A DNA stretch of 64,000 bases from Cellulosimicrobium funkei. GTDB taxonomy: Bacteria > Actinomycetota > Actinomycetes > Actinomycetales > Cellulomonadaceae. The stretch is taken from positions 124,001 through 188,000 of the forward strand of contig NZ_SOZH01000010.1 in assembly GCF_004519295.1 (NCBI RefSeq). Reading direction: 5' to 3'. Below the pieces are notes generated by a model that had not been told where the DNA came from, did not search any database, and worked only from the letters and a program-made list of their open reading frames with translations. A program made the translations under genes and the position numbers. Each line of letters starts with the position of its first letter. Within the stretch, counting starts at the first letter, position 1. Of the stretch, positions 53,843 to 63,322 are shown piece after piece.

Positions 53843-55189
53843 ATGACCCAGACCGCGAACGGGCGAGGCGCGCCCTCGACGCGCACCGTCCCCCGGGCCG
53901 GCACGAGCCGGACGGTGCCGCGGGGCCGGGCGACGACCCGCGAGCCGCGACGCCCGCGGCCCGAGCCCGCCGAGCGACCGTGGCTCGGGCAGTGGAACAG
54001 CACGGTGACGAGCTACTACCTGCTCGTCGGCGCGACCACGCTGCTCGCGATCATCGGCCTCGTCATGGTGTTCTCCAGCTCGGCGGTCACGCAGATCGCC
54101 GCAGGCAAGTCGCCGTTCGGGGCGTTCCTCGACCAGGCGAAGTTCGCCCTCATGGGCCTGCCCGTCCTGCTCGTCGCCACGCGCGTGCCGGTCGACTGGT
54201 ACAAGCGGCTCGCGTGGCCCGCGCTCTTCGTGGCTCTCGGGCTGCAGATGCTCGTGTTCACGCCGCTCGCGAAGAACGTCAACGGCAACACGGGCTGGAT
54301 CGACCTCGGGCTCTTCACGTTCCAGCCGGCCGAGGTCGCGAAGCTCGCGCTCGCGCTGTGGCTCGGTGTCGTGCTCGGACGCAAGCAGCGGATGCTCGGG
54401 CAGTGGCGGCACGTGCTGATCCCGGCGGTCCCCGTCGCGGTCGCGGTCGTGGGCCTCGTGCTCGCGGGTCACGACCTCGGCACGGCGCTCGTCGTCATGG
54501 CGATCATCGCGGGGGCGTTCTTCGTCTCGGGGGCCGACGGGCGTCTGCTCGCCCTCGGGGCGGGCGGTGCCGCGTTCGTCGTCGGGTACGTGTTCATCCT
54601 CAACCAGTCGGGCGGCGACCGGCTCTCGCGCATCATGGCGACGTACCGCGAGTGCACCGACACCCTCGGCGAGTGCTACCAGTCGATGCACGGTCTGTAC
54701 GCGCTCGGCACGGGCGGGCTCACGGGCGTCGGCCTCGGGGCGAGCCGCGAGAAGTGGTCGTACCTGCCGGAGGCGCACAACGACTTCATCTTCGCCGTGA
54801 TCGGCGAGGAGCTCGGGCTGCTCGGCACGCTCCTGGTGCTGGGGCTGTTCGTCATCGTCGGCGTCGCCACGAGCCGGATCGTGCGCCGCCACCCCGACCC
54901 CTTCGTGAAGATCACGACGGCCGGGATCGCGTGCTGGATCGTCGGCCAGGCGTTCATCAACATCGGCGTCGTCATCGGGCTCCTGCCCGTGATCGGCGTC
55001 CCGCTGCCGCTCGTCTCGGCGGGCGGCTCCGCGCTCATCATGACGATGGCCGCGCTCGGCGTGCTCATCTCGTTCGCGCGCTCGGAACCGGGCGCGGCCG
55101 AGGCGCTCGCCGCGCGAGGGAGCGTCGTGCGGCGCTCGCTCGCCGTCGTCGGCCGGGCGGCGCGCCCCCGGCGCCGGACCGCGCGATGA
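53843..55189 (+). CDS. ftsW: SEDS glycosyltransferase FtsW
   Basis: 448 residues. A polytopic SEDS-family peptidoglycan polymerase partnered with FtsI at the septum, with about ten transmembrane helices after a 50-residue Arg/Pro-rich cytoplasmic N-terminus. The conserved blocks are NGNTGWIDLGLFTFQPAEVAKLA, AGHDLGTALV, EAHNDFIFAVIGEELG and the late VGLLPVIGVPLPLVSAGGSA, here with IGLLPV. The C-terminal tail is basic. Its stop overlaps a short open frame that runs into murG. Confidence 0.95.
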   Translation: MTQTANGRGAPSTRTVPRAGTSRTVPRGRATTREPRRPRPEPAERPWLGQWNSTVTSYYLLVGATTLLAIIGLVMVFSSSAVTQIAAGKSPFGAFLDQAKFALMGLPVLLVATRVPVDWYKRLAWPALFVALGLQMLVFTPLAKNVNGNTGWIDLGLFTFQPAEVAKLALALWLGVVLGRKQRMLGQWRHVLIPAVPVAVAVVGLVLAGHDLGTALVVMAIIAGAFFVSGADGRLLALGAGGAAFVVGYVFILNQSGGDRLSRIMATYRECTDTLGECYQSMHGLYALGTGGLTGVGLGASREKWSYLPEAHNDFIFAVIGEELGLLGTLLVLGLFVIVGVATSRIVRRHPDPFVKITTAGIACWIVGQAFINIGVVIGLLPVIGVPLPLVSAGGSALIMTMAALGVLISFARSEPGAAEALAARGSVVRRSLAVVGRAARPRRRTAR

Positions 55190-55315
55190 CCTCCCCGGCC
55201 GTCGCGGCCGCTCCGGCCGCGACGCCGGACCCGTGGGGCGCCCCCGCCCCGCACGACAGACCTCCGCACGACGGACAGGACGCGGCACCTGCCGCAGGGA
55301 AGGACGACGAGGTAC

Positions 55316-56464
55316 GTGACGACGATCGGTTCGGTGGTGCTCGCAGGCGGCGGGACGGCGGGGCACGTGAACCCGCTCCTCGCGGTGGCGGACGAGCTCC
55401 GGGCGCGTGAGCCCGGCGTGGTGGTGACCGCGCTCGGGGTCGCGGGCGGCCTGGAGGACGACCTGGTCCCCGCCCGGGGCTACCCGCTGCGGCACGTGCC
55501 GCGCGTCCCGCTCCCGCGCCGCCCGAGCGCGGAATGGGTCAACCTCCCGGGCCGTCTCAAGTCCGCCGTGGACGCGGCGGGCGCCGTCATCGACGAGACC
55601 GGCGCGCGCGTCGTCGTCGGCTTCGGGGGCTACGTCTCCACGCCCGCGTACCTCGCCGCGCGCCGTCGCGACGTCCCGGTCGTGATCCACGAGCAGAACG
55701 CGCGCCCCGGCCTGGCGAACCGCCTCGGTGCCCGGTGGGCCGCGCGCGTCGGCGTGACGTTCGAGGGCACGCCGCTCAAGGGCGGCGTCGTCACCGGGCT
55801 GCCGCTGCGCCGCGAGATCCAGGACCTCGTGGCCGCGCGGGCGGCGGACGCCGCCGGGGTGCGCGCGGACGCCGCGGCGCGCCTCGGCCTCGACCCCCGC
55901 GCGCGCACGCTCGTCGTCACCGGCGGCTCGCTGGGGGCGCAGAGCCTCAACGAGGCGGTCTCCGGTGCCGCCGGCGCGCTCCTCGGGGCGGGCACGCAGA
56001 TCCTCCACCTGACGGGCAAGGGCAAGGACGGCGCGGTGCGCGAGGCGGCGGCCGGTGCCGTCGCGGGCCACCCCGGCGCGCGCTACGACGTGCGCGAGTA
56101 CCTCGCCGAGATGCAGCTCGCGCTCGCGGTCGCGGACCTCGTCGTGTGCCGCGCGGGCGCGGGCACGGTGGGCGAGCTCGCGGCGCTGGGCATCCCGGCC
56201 GTCTACGTGCCGCTGCCCATCGGCAACGGGGAGCAGCGGCTCAACGCCGGCCCCGTCGTCGCCGCGGGTGGCGGCCTGCTCGTCGACGACGCGCAGCTCG
56301 ACGCGGCGTGGGTCGCGCGCGAGGTCCCCGCGCTGCTCGGTGACCCGGGCCGACTCGACGCGATGGCCGCGGCCGCCGCGGGAGCGGGTGTGCGCGACGG
56401 CGCCGCGCGGGTCGCGGACCTCGTCGCCGAGGCCGTCGCTGGTGCACCGGGGGCACGACCGTGA
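55316..56464 (+). CDS. murG: UDP-GlcNAc:lipid I GlcNAc transferase MurG
   Basis: 382 residues. It adds GlcNAc to lipid I at the inner membrane face, making lipid II. The GT-B fold shows VVLAGGGTAGHVNPLLAVADEL at the N-terminus, HEQNARPGLANRL, TGGSLGAQSLNEA and the donor site CRAGAGTVGELAALGIPAVYVPLP. GTG at 55316 is fixed by the family N-terminus, with AGGACGACGAGG upstream. It is preceded by a 126-bp gap, the largest in the murE-ftsQ run. Confidence 0.96.
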   Translation: MTTIGSVVLAGGGTAGHVNPLLAVADELRAREPGVVVTALGVAGGLEDDLVPARGYPLRHVPRVPLPRRPSAEWVNLPGRLKSAVDAAGAVIDETGARVVVGFGGYVSTPAYLAARRRDVPVVIHEQNARPGLANRLGARWAARVGVTFEGTPLKGGVVTGLPLRREIQDLVAARAADAAGVRADAAARLGLDPRARTLVVTGGSLGAQSLNEAVSGAAGALLGAGTQILHLTGKGKDGAVREAAAGAVAGHPGARYDVREYLAEMQLALAVADLVVCRAGAGTVGELAALGIPAVYVPLPIGNGEQRLNAGPVVAAGGGLLVDDAQLDAAWVAREVPALLGDPGRLDAMAAAAAGAGVRDGAARVADLVAEAVAGAPGARP

Positions 56465-57939
56465 CGGCGGCGTCGGGCGAGGGCCCGCTCGCGCTCGAGG
56501 CGCTCGGCACGGTCCACCTCGTCGGCGCCGGCGGGGCGGGCATGTCCGTCGTCGCCCGTCTCCTCGCCGCGCACGGCGTCCCCGTCCAGGGCTCGGACGC
56601 GCGCGAGGGCGACGCGCTCGCCGCGCTGCGCGCCGACGGCGTCCGGGTGTGGGTGGGCCACGACGCCGCGCACGTCGCCGACGCGGACACCGTCGTGGTG
56701 TCGAGCGCCGTGCGCGAGACGAACCCCGAGCTCGCGGCGGCACGCGCGGCCGGGCTGCGCGTGCTGCACCGCTCGCAGGCGCTGGCCTCGCTCATGGCGC
56801 GCGGCCGGTCCGTCGCCGTGGCGGGCGCGCACGGCAAGACCACGACGTCCGCGATGATCGCGACCGTCCTGCGCGGCGCGGGCCTCGACCCGTCGTTCGC
56901 GATCGGCGGCACGGTGCTCACCGAGGACGGCCCCGTCGCGGGCGGCCACCTCGGGTCGGACGTCCTCGTGGCCGAGGCCGACGAGTCGGACGGGTCGTTC
57001 CTCAACTACGCCCCCGACGTCGCCGTCGTCACCAACGTGGAGCCGGACCACCTCGACCACTACGGGTCGCGCGACGCGTTCGAGCAGGCGTTCGTCGACT
57101 TCGCGGCGCGGATCGTCCCGGGCGGGACGCTCGTCGCGTGCGCCGACGACGCGGGGGCGCGCGCTCTCGCGTCGTCCCACGCCCGGGCCGGGGGAGCGGT
57201 GGTCACGTACGGCACGGCCGCGGACGCCGACGTGCGCCTCGCGGACGTGGCCCCCACCGACGAGGCGGGCCGACCCGGGGTGCGGGCGTCGCTCACGGGC
57301 ACGGTCGGTGCGGCGCGCCTCGACGGGCTCGCGCTGCTGCTGCGCGTGCCGGGGCACCACAACGCGCTCAACGCGACCGCGGCCGTCGTGACGGCGGTCG
57401 TGCTCGGCGTGGACCCGGCGGCGGCGGTCGCGGCCGCGCACGGCTTCCTCGGCACCGGCCGTCGTTTCGAGGCCCGCGGCGAGGCGGGCGGCGTGCGCGT
57501 CGTCGACGACTACGCGCACCACCCGACCGAGGTGGCCGCGCTGCTCGCCGCCGCCCGGCCCGTCGCGGCCGGCGGTCGGGTGCTCGTGCTGTTCCAGCCG
57601 CACCTGTACTCGCGCACCGCGACGTTCGCCCGCGAGTTCGCGCAGGCGCTCGCCGGCGCGGACGAGGTCGTGGTCACGGGCGTCTACGCGGCGCGCGAGG
57701 AGCCGGACCCGGCCGTGAGCGCGCGCACGATCACCGACCTGGTCGACGCTCCCGGCGTGGTCGTCGACGCGGTCGAGGACCGCGTCGAGGCGGCCCGCCG
57801 CGTCGCGGACGCCGCCCGCCCGGGAGACCTCGTGCTCACCGTCGGGGCGGGGGACGTCACGGAGCTGGGCGCCGTCGTCCTCGAGCGCCTCCGCGCGCGT
57901 CGCGACGGCGCCCCGGCGCCCGGAGGAGGCGAGGCCTGA
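56461..57939 (+). CDS. murC: UDP-MurNAc-L-alanine ligase MurC
   Basis: 492 residues. It adds L-Ala to UDP-MurNAc. The N-terminal loop is HLVGAGGAGMSVVARLL. The ATP loop is AVAGAHGKTTTSAMIA, with EADESDGSFL, NVEPDHLDHYG and DDYAHHPTEVAALL. The GTG overlaps the murG stop, and the stop overlaps the ftsQ ATG (TGATG). Confidence 0.97.
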   Translation: MTAASGEGPLALEALGTVHLVGAGGAGMSVVARLLAAHGVPVQGSDAREGDALAALRADGVRVWVGHDAAHVADADTVVVSSAVRETNPELAAARAAGLRVLHRSQALASLMARGRSVAVAGAHGKTTTSAMIATVLRGAGLDPSFAIGGTVLTEDGPVAGGHLGSDVLVAEADESDGSFLNYAPDVAVVTNVEPDHLDHYGSRDAFEQAFVDFAARIVPGGTLVACADDAGARALASSHARAGGAVVTYGTAADADVRLADVAPTDEAGRPGVRASLTGTVGAARLDGLALLLRVPGHHNALNATAAVVTAVVLGVDPAAAVAAAHGFLGTGRRFEARGEAGGVRVVDDYAHHPTEVAALLAAARPVAAGGRVLVLFQPHLYSRTATFAREFAQALAGADEVVVTGVYAAREEPDPAVSARTITDLVDAPGVVVDAVEDRVEAARRVADAARPGDLVLTVGAGDVTELGAVVLERLRARRDGAPAPGGGEA

Positions 57940-59009
57940 TGCGTCCGCCGCCCCAGCCTCGTCCCGCCGCGCCGCGGCCGGGCCGGTCGGGCGCGGGCGA
58001 ACGGGCCGGACGGCCCGCGGCTCCGGGCCCCGCGAAGCAGGCCCCGAGCTCCGCGAAGCCGGCCCCGCCCGCGGGCGCGCGCCGTGCGCCGGTCGAGGAC
58101 ACGCCGACGCGACCGGTGCGCCGCGTCGCGGCTCCGGGCTCCGAGCTCGTGCGCTCGTCGGGCGGCCGACCCGGCACCGGTCGTCCTCCGGCCGCGCGCG
58201 GTGGCGGCGGCCGGGCCACGGGCACGACGACGTCCGTACCGCGCGGCGCGTCCGCCGCCCCGATCGGGGTCGTCTCACACGGCATGGCCGAGCGGCTCGC
58301 CGAGCGCGACGCGATGCGCCGTCACCGGGTCCGCACGCGCGTCCTCGGCTGGGTCGCGGCGCTCCTCGTCGTCGCCGGTCTCGCGTGGGTGGCGTTCTTC
58401 TCGCCCGTGCTCGGCCTCGACCTCGACAAGGTCACGGTCTCCGGCGAGGGCACGGTGATCGACCCGCAGCAGGTCCGCGACGTGGTCGCCGCCGCGGACG
58501 GCGTGCCGCTGCCGCGGCTCGACACGGTCGCGCTGCGCGAGCAGGTGCTCGACCTCAACGGCGTGCGCGACGTCGAGATCCGGCGTGCGTGGCCCTCGGG
58601 GCTCGCTGTGCTCCTCGAGTCGCGCGAGCCCGTCGTGGCGGTGCCCGTGGACGACGGCTTCGCGCTGCTCGACGCCGACGGCGTCCACGTGCGCACCGAC
58701 CCGGTCGTGCCCGAGGGGCTGCCGGAGATCGACGCGCCGCTCGACGACCAGGGGGCGCGGGCGCTCGACGCCGCGCTCGTGCTGCTCAACGCGCTCCCGG
58801 CGGACCTCCACGCGCAGGTCGCGGAGGTCTCGGCGCCGACGCGCGACGCGGTCCGCATGACGCTGCGGGACGGCGTCGTCGTCGAGTGGGGGAGCTCCGA
58901 GGAGGCGGCGCTGAAGGTGCGCGTCCTGCAGACGCTCCGGGCCGTCCCGGAGAACGCGGGGGTCACCGTGTACGACGTCTCGGCCCCACGGCTCCCGGTG
59001 ACGCGGTGA
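57939..59009 (+). CDS. ftsQ: cell division protein FtsQ
   Basis: 356 residues. A bitopic divisome protein. The cytoplasmic N-terminus is long (about 130 residues) and Pro/Arg/Gly-rich. The transmembrane helix is near 134-152 (VLGWVAALLVVAGLAWVAFF). It is followed by a POTRA domain (LDKVTVSGEGTVIDPQQVRDVV) and the FtsQ beta domain (VRDVEIRRAWPSGLAVLLESREPVVAV). It recruits FtsL and its partners to the septum. Last gene before the ftsZ promoter region. Confidence 0.93.
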   Translation: MRPPPQPRPAAPRPGRSGAGERAGRPAAPGPAKQAPSSAKPAPPAGARRAPVEDTPTRPVRRVAAPGSELVRSSGGRPGTGRPPAARGGGGRATGTTTSVPRGASAAPIGVVSHGMAERLAERDAMRRHRVRTRVLGWVAALLVVAGLAWVAFFSPVLGLDLDKVTVSGEGTVIDPQQVRDVVAAADGVPLPRLDTVALREQVLDLNGVRDVEIRRAWPSGLAVLLESREPVVAVPVDDGFALLDADGVHVRTDPVVPEGLPEIDAPLDDQGARALDAALVLLNALPADLHAQVAEVSAPTRDAVRMTLRDGVVVEWGSSEEAALKVRVLQTLRAVPENAGVTVYDVSAPRLPVTR

Positions 59010-59048
59010 ATGCGCGCGTGGCGATCCCCGACACGCGCGGGACGGTCG

Positions 59049-59077
59049 TTGATGATGGGCACGTCGACACCTACGGT
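59049..59077 (+). promoter_or_regulatory. ftsZ promoter
   Basis: -35 TTGATG (59049-59054) and -10 TACGGT (59072-59077), with exactly 17 bp between. Transcription would start near 59084, giving a leader of about 75 nt that holds a 5-codon frame (59084-59101) and an inverted repeat (59107-59123). Confidence 0.65.
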
Positions 59078-59106
59078 CGACCCATGAACGACCTGACATA
59101 ACTATA

Positions 59107-59123
59107 ACCCTCTACTTGAGGGT
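59107..59123 (+). repeat. inverted repeat in the ftsZ leader
   Basis: ACCCTC (59107-59112) and GAGGGT (59118-59123) flank a 5-nt TACTT loop in an AT-richer island (TAACTATAACCC) that stands out in this genome. It could be a weak RNA hairpin or a protein site controlling ftsZ. Confidence 0.5.
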
Positions 59124-59158
59124 GAAGGTTCAGGGCTGACCGATCGAGAGGCATTGAC

Positions 59159-60496
59159 GTGGCAACTCCGCAGAACTACCTAGCAGTGATCAAGGTGGTC
59201 GGCATCGGCGGTGGGGGCGTGAACGCCGTCAACCGGATGATCGAGGTCGGCCTCAAGGGTGTCGAGTTCATCGCCATCAACACGGACGCCCAGGCGCTCC
59301 TCATGTCCGACGCGGACGTCAAGCTCGACGTCGGTCGCGAGCTCACGCGCGGTCTCGGCGCCGGCGCCGACCCCGAGGTCGGCAAGAAGGCCGCCGAGGA
59401 CCACGCCGAGGAGATCGAGGACGTGCTGCGCGGCGCGGACATGGTCTTCGTCACGGCGGGCGAGGGCGGCGGCACCGGCACGGGCGGCGCACCGGTCGTC
59501 GCCCGCATCGCGCGCTCGCTCGGCGCGCTGACCGTCGGCGTCGTGACGCGGCCCTTCACGTTCGAGGGCCGCCGCCGCTCGGTCCAGGCGGACCAGGGCA
59601 TCGAGAACCTGCGCAACGAGGTCGACACCCTCATCGTCATCCCGAACGACCGCCTCCTGTCGATGTCGGACCGCAACGTCAGCGCGCTGCAGGCGTTCCA
59701 CCAGGCCGACCAGGTGCTGCTGTCCGGTGTCCAGGGCATCACCGACCTCATCACGACCCCCGGTCTCATCAACCTCGACTTCGCGGACGTCAAGTCCGTC
59801 ATGCAGGGCGCGGGCAGCGCCCTCATGGGCATCGGCAACGCGCGGGGCGACGACCGCGCGGTCCAGGCCGCCGAGATGGCGATCTCGTCGCCGCTCCTCG
59901 AGGCGAGCATCGACGGCGCCCACGGCGTGCTGCTCTCCATCCAGGGTGGTTCCGACCTCGGCCTGTTCGAGATCAACGAGGCGGCGCGCCTGGTCCACGA
60001 GGCCGCGCACACCGAGGCGAACATCATCTTCGGCGCCGTGATCGACGACGCGCTGGGCGACGAGGTCCGTGTCACCGTCATCGCGGCCGGCTTCGACGGC
60101 GGTGCCCCGCAGGTGCGGGGCGACGCGCGGGCGCTCGGCCAGGTGGCAGGTGCCCAGCGCCCCGCGACGAGCGCGATCCCGGTCGTGCCCGCCGCGCGGA
60201 CCGTGCCGCCGGCACCGACGACGGGTGCGCACACGCTGCCGCGGCCGGTCGTGCCGATCCAGCCGGAGGCCGACGACGTGCCCGTCACGCTCGACGGCGG
60301 TCACGGCCCGGTGCCGGTGCAGCCGGTCGCCCCCGCCCCGTTCACCGTGGTCGGTTCCGGCGACGCCGGGAACCACAACGCGGAGGCCGTGCCGGGCGGG
60401 CAGAACGAGGGCGTCGACGTGCCCCCGCGGATCTTCGACGAGGAGCCCCCGCGCCGCAAGGTCGAGGAGCTCGACGTGCCCGACTTCCTCAAGTGA
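59159..60496 (+). CDS. ftsZ: cell division GTPase FtsZ
   Basis: 445 residues. The tubulin homologue forming the Z-ring. The GTP signature GGGTGTG is at 103-109, and the N-terminal [15 protein letters not shown] and synergy-loop stretches are intact. A variable Pro/Val-rich linker (about 315-425) leads to the C-terminal peptide [10 protein letters not shown], which binds FtsW, SepF and other partners. GTG at 59159 with GAGAGG upstream. It has its own promoter and is followed by pgeF after 34 bp. Confidence 0.98.
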   Translation: MATPQNYLAVIKVVGIGGGGVNAVNRMIEVGLKGVEFIAINTDAQALLMSDADVKLDVGRELTRGLGAGADPEVGKKAAEDHAEEIEDVLRGADMVFVTAGEGGGTGTGGAPVVARIARSLGALTVGVVTRPFTFEGRRRSVQADQGIENLRNEVDTLIVIPNDRLLSMSDRNVSALQAFHQADQVLLSGVQGITDLITTPGLINLDFADVKSVMQGAGSALMGIGNARGDDRAVQAAEMAISSPLLEASIDGAHGVLLSIQGGSDLGLFEINEAARLVHEAAHTEANIIFGAVIDDALGDEVRVTVIAAGFDGGAPQVRGDARALGQVAGAQRPATSAIPVVPAARTVPPAPTTGAHTLPRPVVPIQPEADDVPVTLDGGHGPVPVQPVAPAPFTVVGSGDAGNHNAEAVPGGQNEGVDVPPRIFDEEPPRRKVEELDVPDFLK

Positions 60497-60530
60497 CGGT
60501 GCGCGACCGCGTGGCGCGGTGCGGGGCCGC

Positions 60531-61337
60531 GTGAGCGCCGGGGCCGTGCAGGACGGGAGGGGCGGTGCCGACGGCGCCGCCCCTCCCGTCCTGCTCGAGG
60601 TGGACCTCGGGCCGGGGGTGCGCGCCGGCTTCACGACGCGCGACGGCGGGCTCTCGCCGGCGCCGTGGGACACGCTCAACCTCGGGCTGAACGTGACCGA
60701 CGACGCCGATCGGGTGCGCGCCAACCGTGCGCGCGCGGCCGCGTGGCTCGGCGTCCCGGCGTCCTTCGCGACGCAGGTGCACGGCACCCGCGTCGCGACG
60801 GTGGAGCCTGTGCCGCGCGGTGCGGACCCCGTCGACACGGTGGGGGAGGCGGACGCCCTCGTCGCCGCGTCCCGCGGCGCGGGCCTCGGCGTTCTCGTGG
60901 CCGACTGCGTGCCCGTCCTCCTCGCAGACGCCGAGGCGGGCGTCGTCGGCGTCGCGCACGCCGGGCGCCGCGGCCTCGCGCACGGGGTGGTCGACGCGGC
61001 GCTGGGCGCCCTGGTCGCCGCTGGCGCGCGGGTCGAGCGGGTGCGGGCCGCCGTCGGGCCGAGTGCGTGCGGGCGGTGCTACGAGGTGCCCGCGTGGATG
61101 CGCGACGACGTCGCGCTCGCGCGTCCGGCCACGTGGTCCACGACGTCCTGGGGGGCGCCGGCGCTCGACCTGCCCGCGGGGGTCGTCGCCGACCTCGTCG
61201 CGGCGGGCGTGGCGGACGTCGTGCGCGTCCCGGCGTGCACGATCGAGGACGAGCGGTTCTTCTCGCACCGTCGGGCGGCGCGCCGCGGCACGACGACCGG
61301 TCGGTTCGCCGGGCTCGTGGCGCTCACCGACACCTGA
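60531..61337 (+). CDS. pgeF: peptidoglycan editing factor PgeF (YfiH/laccase-domain family)
   Basis: 268 residues. It has the Cu-oxidase_4 / YfiH fold, with [57 protein letters not shown] and CGRCYEVP. The Cys and His residues of the zinc site are in these blocks. In E. coli the protein removes mis-incorporated residues from peptidoglycan precursors. Start GTG at 60531 or, alternatively, 60519. It is next to ftsZ as in most actinobacteria, but the usual yggS gene does not follow. Confidence 0.9.
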   Translation: MSAGAVQDGRGGADGAAPPVLLEVDLGPGVRAGFTTRDGGLSPAPWDTLNLGLNVTDDADRVRANRARAAAWLGVPASFATQVHGTRVATVEPVPRGADPVDTVGEADALVAASRGAGLGVLVADCVPVLLADAEAGVVGVAHAGRRGLAHGVVDAALGALVAAGARVERVRAAVGPSACGRCYEVPAWMRDDVALARPATWSTTSWGAPALDLPAGVVADLVAAGVADVVRVPACTIEDERFFSHRRAARRGTTTGRFAGLVALTDT

Positions 61338-61412
61338 GCGGGCTCGGTCCGACCTCCGCACGAGGTTGCGCACGCCGGGCGTGTCGTCCGGGGCTCGCCG
61401 CGCACCCTCGGT

Positions 61413-61418
61413 TAGCGT
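61413..61418 (+). promoter_or_regulatory. -10 element upstream of sepF
   Basis: TAGCGT 58 bp before the sepF ATG; the predicted leader is about 50 nt. No clear -35 is visible. Confidence 0.35.
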
Positions 61419-61476
61419 GAACGCACCGGTCCGACGGCCGGTGGACCGAGGATCGATCGAGGACGGAGCAAGGCCC

Positions 61477-61962
61477 ATGGCGGGAGCGCTGCGCAAGACC
61501 ATGCTGTATCTGGGCCTCGCTGATGATCGCGGCGAGGACGAGCAGGACGAGTACGTCGACGAGCTCGACGAGACGGGGGCGGACGTGGCGCACGACTACC
61601 AGGCACCGGTGACGCCGCTGCACCGCGCGCTCGGGCCGCGCGAGGTGCCGCAGACGAGCATGTCGGCGGCCGAGCTGCGGCGGATCACGACGGTGCACCC
61701 GCGGTCGTACAACGACGCGCGCGTGATCGGCGAGGCGTTCCGCGGCGGCACCCCGGTGATCATGAACCTCTCGGACATGGACGACGCGGACGCGAAGCGC
61801 CTCGTCGACTTCTCCGCGGGCCTCATCTTCGGGCTGCACGGGGCCATCGAGCGCGTCACCAACAAGGTGTTCCTGCTCTCGCCCGAGCACGTCGAGATCA
61901 CCGGCGAGGAGCAGGCCGCCGCGCCGGCCCCCGGTCGCGCGGGCTTCTACAACCAGAGCTGA
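61477..61962 (+). CDS. sepF: cell division protein SepF
   Basis: 161 residues. An FtsZ-tethering protein that replaces FtsA in actinobacteria. The N-terminal amphipathic membrane helix [14 protein letters not shown] is followed by an acidic linker and the SepF core (about 70-150): [38 protein letters not shown] and [21 protein letters not shown]. The ATG at 61477 is fixed by the helix. A terminator follows. Confidence 0.96.
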   Translation: MAGALRKTMLYLGLADDRGEDEQDEYVDELDETGADVAHDYQAPVTPLHRALGPREVPQTSMSAAELRRITTVHPRSYNDARVIGEAFRGGTPVIMNLSDMDDADAKRLVDFSAGLIFGLHGAIERVTNKVFLLSPEHVEITGEEQAAAPAPGRAGFYNQS

Positions 61963-62007
61963 GCGTGCGCGCGGCGCGGTGACCCGCCGAGCACGCGCCG
62001 CACGCAC

Positions 62008-62041
62008 GGAGGGGCGGACGCGGTGACGCGCCCGTCCCTCC
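62008..62041 (+). terminator. sepF terminator
   Basis: A 15-bp stem with one G-T pair and one mismatch, GGAGGGGCGGACGCG (62008-62022) with CGCGCCCGTCCCTCC (62027-62041), and a GTGA loop, 45 nt after the sepF stop. Confidence 0.7.
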
Positions 62042-62112
62042 TGCGCGTCCGCCCTGGGCGTAGCGCGTGTCCCCGGCGGGGCCGGGGGCGGTGCGTCTGG
62101 CACAGTTGACCC

Positions 62113-62403
62113 GTGATCTGGGACCTCATCACAGGCATCGTCGGATTCCTGCTCTGGCTCTACCTGCTGCTGCTCATCGGTCGGCTCGTGTTCGACTGGG
62201 TGCAGTTCTTCGCCCGCGACTGGAGGCCCCGTGGGGTCCTGCTGGTGCTCGCCGAGGTGATCTACTCGGCGACGGACCCGCCCCTGCGCGCGCTGCGTCG
62301 GCTCATCCCGCCGCTCTCGCTGGGTCAGGTGCGCCTCGACCTCGCATTCATCATCCTGTTCTTCGCGGTGACGATCGCGGCGCAGGTCGTGTCCTCGCTC
62401 TGA
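62113..62403 (+). CDS. YggT-family membrane protein
   Basis: 96 residues with two hydrophobic helices (about 2-25 and 76-95) around a short loop containing RPRGVLLVLAEVIYSATDPPLRALRRLIPP, the YggT signature. These proteins lie between sepF and divIVA in most actinobacteria and have been linked to division or polar growth, but no precise role is established. The GTG start is 6 nt after CACAGT (62101-62106), a degenerate version of the leaderless hexamer. Confidence 0.93.
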   Translation: MIWDLITGIVGFLLWLYLLLLIGRLVFDWVQFFARDWRPRGVLLVLAEVIYSATDPPLRALRRLIPPLSLGQVRLDLAFIILFFAVTIAAQVVSSL

Positions 62404-62628
62404 GACGCACGTCACCCGATCGGGGTGTCCGGGCGGTCCGTACCGGGCCGCTACGTCCGGTTCGCCCCGACCCCCACCGCGCGCCCGCGCACGCTGCACG
62501 CCGTCGGCACGGTTCGACGGCGCGCGACGGCGCGGCTGCTCCCGCCCCTGAGGGCAATGTCCGCTACTTTGGAGTCTGGTGATCGCGAGGTCGCCCGGAC
62601 CGACACGCAAACGCTATGAGGTGAACCG

Positions 62629-63303
62629 ATGGCACTGCTCACTGCAGAGGACATCCTGAACAAGAAGTTCTCGGCGACGAAGTTCCGCGAGGGCTACGAC
62701 GTCGAAGAGGTCGACGACTTCTTGGACGAGGTGGTGAGGACCCTCAACTCCGTGCAGGAGGAGAACGAGGACCTCAAGGCGAAGCTCGCCGCGGCGGAGC
62801 GTCGTCTCGCCGAGCTCAGCCGAGCCGACGCGTCCAGCGCTGCGGTGCAGCCCCCCGTCGTCGAGACGCCGAAGGCGCCCGAGCCGGAGCCGGAGCCCGT
62901 GCGCGCCGCCCCGATCTCGCAGGCCGTCGTCACGAAGAACGCGGCGGAGCCAGAGTCGGCGACGGGCATGCTCCAGCTGGCCCAGAAGCTGCACGACGAC
63001 TACGTGCGCTCCGGCCAGGAGGAGGGTGACCGCCTCATCGCGGAGGCCAAGGAGGAGGGCTCGCGCATCGTGCGCGAGGCCGAGGAGACCTCGCACCGCA
63101 CGCTCTCGCAGCTCGAGCAGGAGCGTTCGCTCCTCGAGCGCAAGATCGACGAGCTGCGGATCTTCGAGCGGGACTACCGCACGCGTCTCAAGAGCTACCT
63201 GCAGAACCTGCTGGGCGACCTGGACAACCGGGGCAGCGCCCTCCCGCCGCGCAGCAACGTCGGCGGGGCGAGCCGCACGAGCGACCTCGCTCCCGGCATC
63301 TAG
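62629..63303 (+). CDS. divIVA: polar growth protein DivIVA (Wag31)
   Basis: 224 residues. The N-terminal lipid-binding domain LTAEDILNKKFSATKFREGYDVEEVDDFLDEV is followed by a coiled coil (about 30-65), a Pro/Glu-rich spacer (about 75-105) and a second long coiled coil (about 110-205). It localises to negatively curved membrane at poles and organises apical wall synthesis in actinobacteria. ATG at 62629 with GAGGTGA upstream. TACTTT at 62565-62570 is a possible -10. A long inverted repeat follows the gene. Confidence 0.96.
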   Translation: MALLTAEDILNKKFSATKFREGYDVEEVDDFLDEVVRTLNSVQEENEDLKAKLAAAERRLAELSRADASSAAVQPPVVETPKAPEPEPEPVRAAPISQAVVTKNAAEPESATGMLQLAQKLHDDYVRSGQEEGDRLIAEAKEEGSRIVREAEETSHRTLSQLEQERSLLERKIDELRIFERDYRTRLKSYLQNLLGDLDNRGSALPPRSNVGGASRTSDLAPGI

Positions 63304-63322
63304 CACCTGCGTCGACCGTCCG

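Noticed and set aside
55190-55315. Frameshifted 5' end of murG in the ftsW-murG gap
   Set aside because: The GTG at 55316 gives a perfect MurG N-terminus including the GGTAGHVNP loop, so nothing is missing.
52535-56743. 1400-codon minus-strand open frame antisense to murD, ftsW and murG
   Set aside because: Same composition bias and no recognisable domain; the plus-strand genes are certain.
59010-59087. 25-codon ATG frame directly after ftsQ
   Set aside because: No ribosome site and Arg/Thr-rich composition; the overlapping region is better explained as the ftsZ promoter.
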